Source: an uncultured Bacilli bacterium
Lineage (GTDB): Bacteria > Bacillota_I > Bacilli_A > RF39 > UBA660
Direction: 5' to 3'
NCBI GenBank assembly: GCA_910587775.1
Contig: CAJUNF010000040.1
Location: 1-10,286, forward strand
DNA length: 10,286 nucleotides
A program made the position numbers and the translations under genes. Positions 7,258-10,286 of this stretch are shown in pieces (within the stretch, counting starts at the first letter, position 1; every line of letters starts with the position of its first letter). Below the pieces are notes generated by a model. That model was not told the DNA's origin and did no database searches. It saw nothing but the letters and a program-made list of their open reading frames with translations.

Positions 7258-7293
7258 TAAAAAACTGACAATTTAAGTTTTTAAAAAGTCAGT
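7258..7293 (-). terminator. Intrinsic terminator after the GyrI-domain coding region
   Basis: On the minus strand ACTGAC/GTCAGT (7288-7293 with 7264-7269) pairs as an outer 6-bp stem. A 2-base internal bulge per side and an inner TTTAA/TTAAA stem follow, with a 4-base loop (7277-7280). A run of T comes next. It overlaps the stop codon of the GyrI-domain frame, which shows that this is the native 3' end of the AraC-type gene. Confidence 0.8.
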
Positions 7294-7699
7294 CTTCAAT
7301 TGGAATTAAAAATTCCATATAATCGTCATAATAAACTTCAAGTTCAGGTATAGAACGTAAATTAAATTTACTACTTGGCAAAAAAGAATAATAAAAATCC
7401 TTTGATAATGCTTGAATATCTTTTGATCTCAAAGAAGACAAACGAAATACAAGCCATTTTGATTTTGGAATAATATATTCTATTAAATCATTACGCTTTT
7501 GATCTGTTAATACCCAGTACTCATAATTATCACTAGAAAATCTTTTTTCATAAACTACCATTCCATACTGATAAACTTGATAATTACGTTTCATATAAGA
7601 ATAAAAAACTGGAGCTTCACGAGAAATAGAAGAATCTGTAACTTTCTTTCCTAGCCCATAAAGTTTCATTTCTGGCAAAAGACGAATTTGATACTCCAT
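7289..7699 (-). CDS. GyrI-like effector-binding domain, C-terminal half of a split AraC-family regulator
   Basis: Ligand-binding domain of the kind found at the C-terminus of Rob-like AraC regulators. From MEYQIRLLPEMKLYGLGKK the 136 residues follow the family to the end: YEYWVLT, IPKSKWLVFRL, and the closing FLPSSKFNL ... PELEVYY ... FLIPI. The in-frame coding sequence starts further upstream, at 7774. It includes a linker read as GNFKNFSKLHFKENVKIKS, which normally joins the HTH to the GyrI domain. It is closed by TAA at 7775-7777. The ATG at 7699 has no ribosome site, so this is probably not a free-standing gene but the broken 3' part of one. The missing HTH half lies at 9932-10286 on the other strand, linked by an identical 54-bp sequence. 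Confidence 0.88.
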   Translation of the reverse strand: MEYQIRLLPEMKLYGLGKKVTDSSISREAPVFYSYMKRNYQVYQYGMVVYEKRFSSDNYEYWVLTDQKRNDLIEYIIPKSKWLVFRLSSLRSKDIQALSKDFYYSFLPSSKFNLRSIPELEVYYDDYMEFLIPIED

Positions 7700-7722
7700 A
7701 GGAGATTTTATTTTAACATTTT

Positions 7723-7776
7723 CTTTAAAATGTAATTTAGAAAAATTTTTAAAATTTCCATTTCCTTTTTTTACTT
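7723..7776 (-). repeat. Left copy of a perfect 54-bp inverted repeat within AraC linker DNA
   Basis: The reverse complement of these bases equals 10233-10286 with no mismatch. Identity ends sharply at 7777, where A opposes a complemented C. In both copies the frame encodes VKKGNGNFKN FSKLHFK, the linker of the AraC-GyrI regulator. At the boundary the GAA codon of the right copy becomes TAA here. The left end of the identity cannot be tested because the partner runs off the window. Confidence 0.95.
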
Positions 7777-7797
7777 ACACTACGAGATCAATCCAAT

Positions 7798-9183
7798 ATG
7801 TCTATTCAAAATTTACCAATGAATGCGATTGAAGGGAAAACAAATTCAGATATTGTTAATGAATTTGTTCATGGAGTTTCTGAAAGTGATAGCGTAATTG
7901 TAAATCGTGATGGATTTATAGGTAATATTGTTAATAATGTTTCACGATCAGGTTCTTTTTTGTTTGGTATTTTAAATGCTATTAATCAGTTTTTGTTTCA
8001 AGATAAAATTGTTGCAGGTATTATAATAATACTTGGAGCTTTTTTAAGTATAGCTTATTGGATTTTTATTGCTAAGGTAATGGAAGTTGGAAGGTGTCGT
8101 TTCTTTTTAGAAAATAGAAATTATGTTAAAACTAAAGTTAGTCGTATTTTACTTCCATTTAAAGTACGAAAAAATTTCCATGTTGCTATTGTAATGTTTC
8201 AAAAAAGTATTTATCAATTTTTATGGATGTTTACAATTATTGGTGGACCTATTAAAGCTTATGCATACCGACTTATTCCTTATTTATTAGCTGAAGATCC
8301 AACACTTAGTACAAAAGAAGCAATTGATTTATCTAGTGCTATGATGTATGGACACAAGTGGGAAGCATTTTTATTTGATTGTTCTTTTTTTGGTTTTGCG
8401 ATACTTGGAATGTTTACTTTGAATTTGTTTAATTTATTTTATACTAATTTGTATATGGAAGCTAGTTTTGTAGAGTTTTATTATCATGTACGTAATAAGT
8501 ATTTGTCTTTTAATACAGTTTCCTATTTTACACAGGATTTGTATTTAGAAAATAAAGAACAATTAGAAGAGTATCCAGAAGATAAGTATTTTTTACCAGA
8601 GCATAGTAGTCGTAAATTTTTACGCCAACTAGACTATAATTCAAATTATAGTTTAACTTCTTATATTTTATTATTTTTTACATTTTCTTTTCTTGGCTGG
8701 ATATGGGAAGTATGTCTTACTTTATTTAGTGATGGAGTGTTTGTTAATCGAGGGGCATTATTTGGGCCATGGCTTCCTATTTATGGGAGTGGAGGAGTAT
8801 TAATTTTATTTCTTCTTCAAAAGTTTCGTAATCGACCATTTTTAACATTTCTTTTAACGATTTTAATTTGTGGAGTTGTTGAGTATGGGACTGCTCTTTA
8901 TTTAGAGACATTTAAACATTTGAAATGGTGGGATTATACTGGATATTTTCTAAATATTCATGGTCGTGTTTGTTTGGAAGGATTATTGTTTTTTGGAATA
9001 GGTGGACTTGGTTTTATTTATATTTTGGCACCATTTATGAATCGATATTTTAAAAAATGGAATAAAACATTAAAACAAGTATTGTGTATTATTTTGGTTT
9101 TTTTGATTGCATGTGATTTTATTTATTCTTCTAAAAATCCTAATACAGGAGATGGTATCACTTCGCAACTAGTAGAAAAATAA
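7798..9183 (+). CDS. DUF975-CmpB (PF06541) fusion membrane protein, probably 5'-truncated
   Basis: Integral membrane protein of unknown function with two fused domains. A DUF975-like part spans about 70-235 (VGRCRFFLENR, IKAYAYRLIPYLLAEDP, AIDLSSAMMYGHKWEAFLFD). A PF06541 part, annotated as putative ABC-transporter permease, spans about 285-415 (FLGWIWEVCL, NRGALFGPWLPIYG, VVEYGTA, WWDYTGYFLNIHGRVCLEGL). Hydrophobic segments are numerous. The N-terminus looks wrong. DUF975 proteins normally begin with a basic helix and a first membrane segment, but here the sequence opens inside a polar loop. The ATG at 7798 has no ribosome site. The frame continues upstream in protein-like codons (TLRDQSN) to 7777, then enters the repeat and meets TAA at 7750-7752. 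The 5' end was probably lost at this junction. The SanA-like gene follows 37 bases later. Confidence 0.8.
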   Translation: MSIQNLPMNAIEGKTNSDIVNEFVHGVSESDSVIVNRDGFIGNIVNNVSRSGSFLFGILNAINQFLFQDKIVAGIIIILGAFLSIAYWIFIAKVMEVGRCRFFLENRNYVKTKVSRILLPFKVRKNFHVAIVMFQKSIYQFLWMFTIIGGPIKAYAYRLIPYLLAEDPTLSTKEAIDLSSAMMYGHKWEAFLFDCSFFGFAILGMFTLNLFNLFYTNLYMEASFVEFYYHVRNKYLSFNTVSYFTQDLYLENKEQLEEYPEDKYFLPEHSSRKFLRQLDYNSNYSLTSYILLFFTFSFLGWIWEVCLTLFSDGVFVNRGALFGPWLPIYGSGGVLILFLLQKFRNRPFLTFLLTILICGVVEYGTALYLETFKHLKWWDYTGYFLNIHGRVCLEGLLFFGIGGLGFIYILAPFMNRYFKKWNKTLKQVLCIILVFLIACDFIYSSKNPNTGDGITSQLVEK

Positions 9184-9220
9184 ATTGTTTCTTGATATGA
9201 TTGTTATGGTAGGTGACTAT

Positions 9221-9886
9221 ATGAAATGGATAAAAAGATTATTAATTTGTTTTATAGGATGCCTTTTCTTTGGTTTATTTGGAATATTAAGTATTAATTT
9301 TTATGTCATTGGAAGTACAAAGAATCAAATTTTAACTTTTGAGGAAATAAAAAACATAAAGGATATTGAAACAATTTTAGTATTGGGGTGTCAGGTAAGA
9401 CCAAATAAAACACCTAGTGCTATGTTAGAAGACCGTTTAAAAGTTGGAATTTCTTTATATGAACAAAATGCAGCTCCAACTATGATAATGAGTGGAGATC
9501 ATCGAAGAGATGATTACAATGAAGTTAAAGTAATGAAAGATTATGCTGTAAAAAATAATGTTCCATCTTCTTTTGTTTTTTTAGATCATGCTGGTATTTC
9601 AACATATGATAGTATTTTTCGAGCAAAAGAAGTTTTTCAAGTAAAAAAAATCATTATAGTATCACAAAAGTATCATTTATATCGAGCTTTATATATTGCA
9701 AATCAACTTGGATTGGAAGCTTATGGAGTAAGTGCTGATGAAGTTACTTATGGTGGACAATTTTATCGAGAGATTAGAGAAGTTTTAGCAAGAAATAAAG
9801 ATTTTGTTTTATCAAATTTAAAGATTCCTTCTAATATTTCTAGTAATACTATATCTATACATGAAGATGGAGACTTTACAAATTAA
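9221..9886 (+). CDS. sanA: SanA/YdcF-like DUF218 membrane-anchored protein
   Basis: SanA-family proteins affect envelope permeability (vancomycin exclusion in E. coli); the biochemical activity is not settled. The 221 residues start with a basic stretch and one membrane segment (about 5-28). A DUF218 domain follows: ILVLGCQV (52-59), AMLEDRLKVG (67-76), MSGD (90-93), DDYNE (97-101), LDHAGISTYDS (121-131), IIIVSQKYHLYRALYIA (144-160) and REIREVLAR. The order and spacing match E. coli SanA. The start ATG at 9221 has AGGTGA about 4 bases upstream. A TTG at 9185 and an ATG at 9206 in the same frame are less suited, because they put extra hydrophobic residues before the basic anchor. It sits between the fusion membrane protein (37 bases) and the AraC half (45 bases), so one transcript is likely. 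Confidence 0.9.
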   Translation: MKWIKRLLICFIGCLFFGLFGILSINFYVIGSTKNQILTFEEIKNIKDIETILVLGCQVRPNKTPSAMLEDRLKVGISLYEQNAAPTMIMSGDHRRDDYNEVKVMKDYAVKNNVPSSFVFLDHAGISTYDSIFRAKEVFQVKKIIIVSQKYHLYRALYIANQLGLEAYGVSADEVTYGGQFYREIREVLARNKDFVLSNLKIPSNISSNTISIHEDGDFTN

Positions 9887-9931
9887 TTTTTAATGTGGTA
9901 TGGTATTTTTTGAAATTTTGGAGTGATAATT

Positions 9932-10286
9932 ATGTTTTATCAATCTATGAATCAAATGATAGATTATATTGAATCTCATTTGTTAGAAAAAATTGATTAT
10001 CAAGTATTAGCTCGCTTTTTTGGAGTAAATGTTTATACAATGGAACGAGTTTTTTCACTATTTTGTAATATGACTGTAACTGAGTATATACGTTTTCGAA
10101 GACTTAGCATGGCTTGTTATGATTTTTTAAATGGAAAAGAAAAAGTTATTGATATTGCAATAAAGTATGGTTATGAAAATCCTATTTCTTTTTCTAGAGC
10201 TTTTCAAAAGTTTCATGGCTTGAAACCAAGTGAAGTAAAAAAAGGAAATGGAAATTTTAAAAATTTTTCTAAATTACATTTTAAAG
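9932..10286 (+). CDS. AraC-family regulator, N-terminal DNA-binding half (runs off the window)
   Basis: The first 118 codons of a transcription regulator with the AraC HTH at the N-terminus. The first helix-turn-helix is DYQVLARFFGVNVYTMERVF (22-41). The second is IDIAIKYGYENPISFSRAF (73-91), followed by the conserved GLKPSEV (96-102). Residues 102-118 are the linker that enters the 54-bp inverted repeat. Start ATG at 9932 has GGAG 8 bases upstream (9920-9923). Joined in frame through the repeat to the GyrI-like coding sequence at 7722-7289, it gives a complete regulator of about 262 residues. The C-terminus actually attached here lies outside the window. It follows the SanA-like gene by 45 bases with no terminator or clear promoter between. 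Confidence 0.9.
   Translation, partial: MFYQSMNQMIDYIESHLLEKIDYQVLARFFGVNVYTMERVFSLFCNMTVTEYIRFRRLSMACYDFLNGKEKVIDIAIKYGYENPISFSRAFQKFHGLKPSEVKKGNGNFKNFSKLHFK
10233..10286 (+). repeat. Right copy of the perfect 54-bp inverted repeat
   Basis: Identical, as reverse complement, to 7723-7776 and still identical at the last base of the window, so the true length is at least 54. It lies inside the AraC-type coding sequence, in the same frame as the left copy. The two copies enclose 2456 bases (7777-10232) carrying three plus-strand genes or gene parts. Confidence 0.95.

Noticed and set aside
7723..7797. Promoter for the plus-strand genes in or after the left repeat
   Set aside because: The AT runs contain no credible -35/-10 pair, and the DNA is coding sequence of the AraC linker.
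9185..9220. Upstream TTG or ATG starts for the SanA-like protein
   Set aside because: They lack a well-spaced ribosome site and place residues before the basic-plus-membrane anchor expected at the N-terminus. AGGTGA precedes the ATG at 9221.
7723..10286. Insertion sequence or transposon explanation for the inverted repeat
   Set aside because: No transposase or recombinase lies between the copies, no target-site duplication is visible, and the repeat is coding sequence of a regulator rather than a terminal element.

Overview
This AT-rich window most likely comes from a low-GC Gram-positive bacterium (Bacillota). The clues are strong AGGAGG-type ribosome binding sites, a CIRCE heat-shock operator, a Bce-type antimicrobial-peptide module and T-tailed hairpin terminators. 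TGA is used as a normal stop and Trp is encoded by TGG, so this is not the Mycoplasma code. I cannot name a genus; gut Erysipelotrichia or RF39-like lineages are a guess.

Layout. From 1 to 7793 every gene lies on the minus strand, so transcription runs right to left. At the left edge is an Hsp20 chaperone gene (103-492) with a consensus promoter overlapped by a perfect CIRCE element and a clean terminator. Next comes a Bce-type module spread over 582-6070. It has a response regulator and a short intramembrane-sensing histidine kinase (4-base overlap), then an atypical GreA-like RNA-polymerase-binding protein, then an ABC ATPase and a large FtsX-like permease (14-base overlap). A 25-bp palindromic element sits just upstream of the ATPase promoter and is the likely regulator target. 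Together these should sense a cell-wall-active peptide through the permease/kinase and raise transporter expression. Upstream (6137-7220) is a truncated DUF87/HerA-type ATPase with an unrelated or out-of-frame C-terminal tail behind it.

The right third is the unusual part. On the minus strand, 7289-7774 encodes the linker and GyrI-like effector-binding domain of an AraC-family regulator without its DNA-binding half. On the plus strand, the last gene (from 9932) encodes the DNA-binding half of an AraC regulator and runs off the window. The linker DNA of the two halves (7723-7776 and 10233-10286) is a perfect 54-bp inverted repeat, in the same reading frame. Joining the halves through the repeat gives one complete AraC-GyrI regulator of about 262 residues. 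The segment between the repeats carries a DUF975/CmpB-type membrane protein that lacks its expected N-terminus exactly at the left repeat, a SanA-like protein and the AraC N-terminus. It is the only plus-strand block in the window. Flipping it back makes every gene co-directional and repairs the regulator. The arrangement is therefore an inversion breakpoint, an invertible segment, or a fold-back assembly/amplification chimera. The window ending inside the repeat means the chimera explanation must be tested first.
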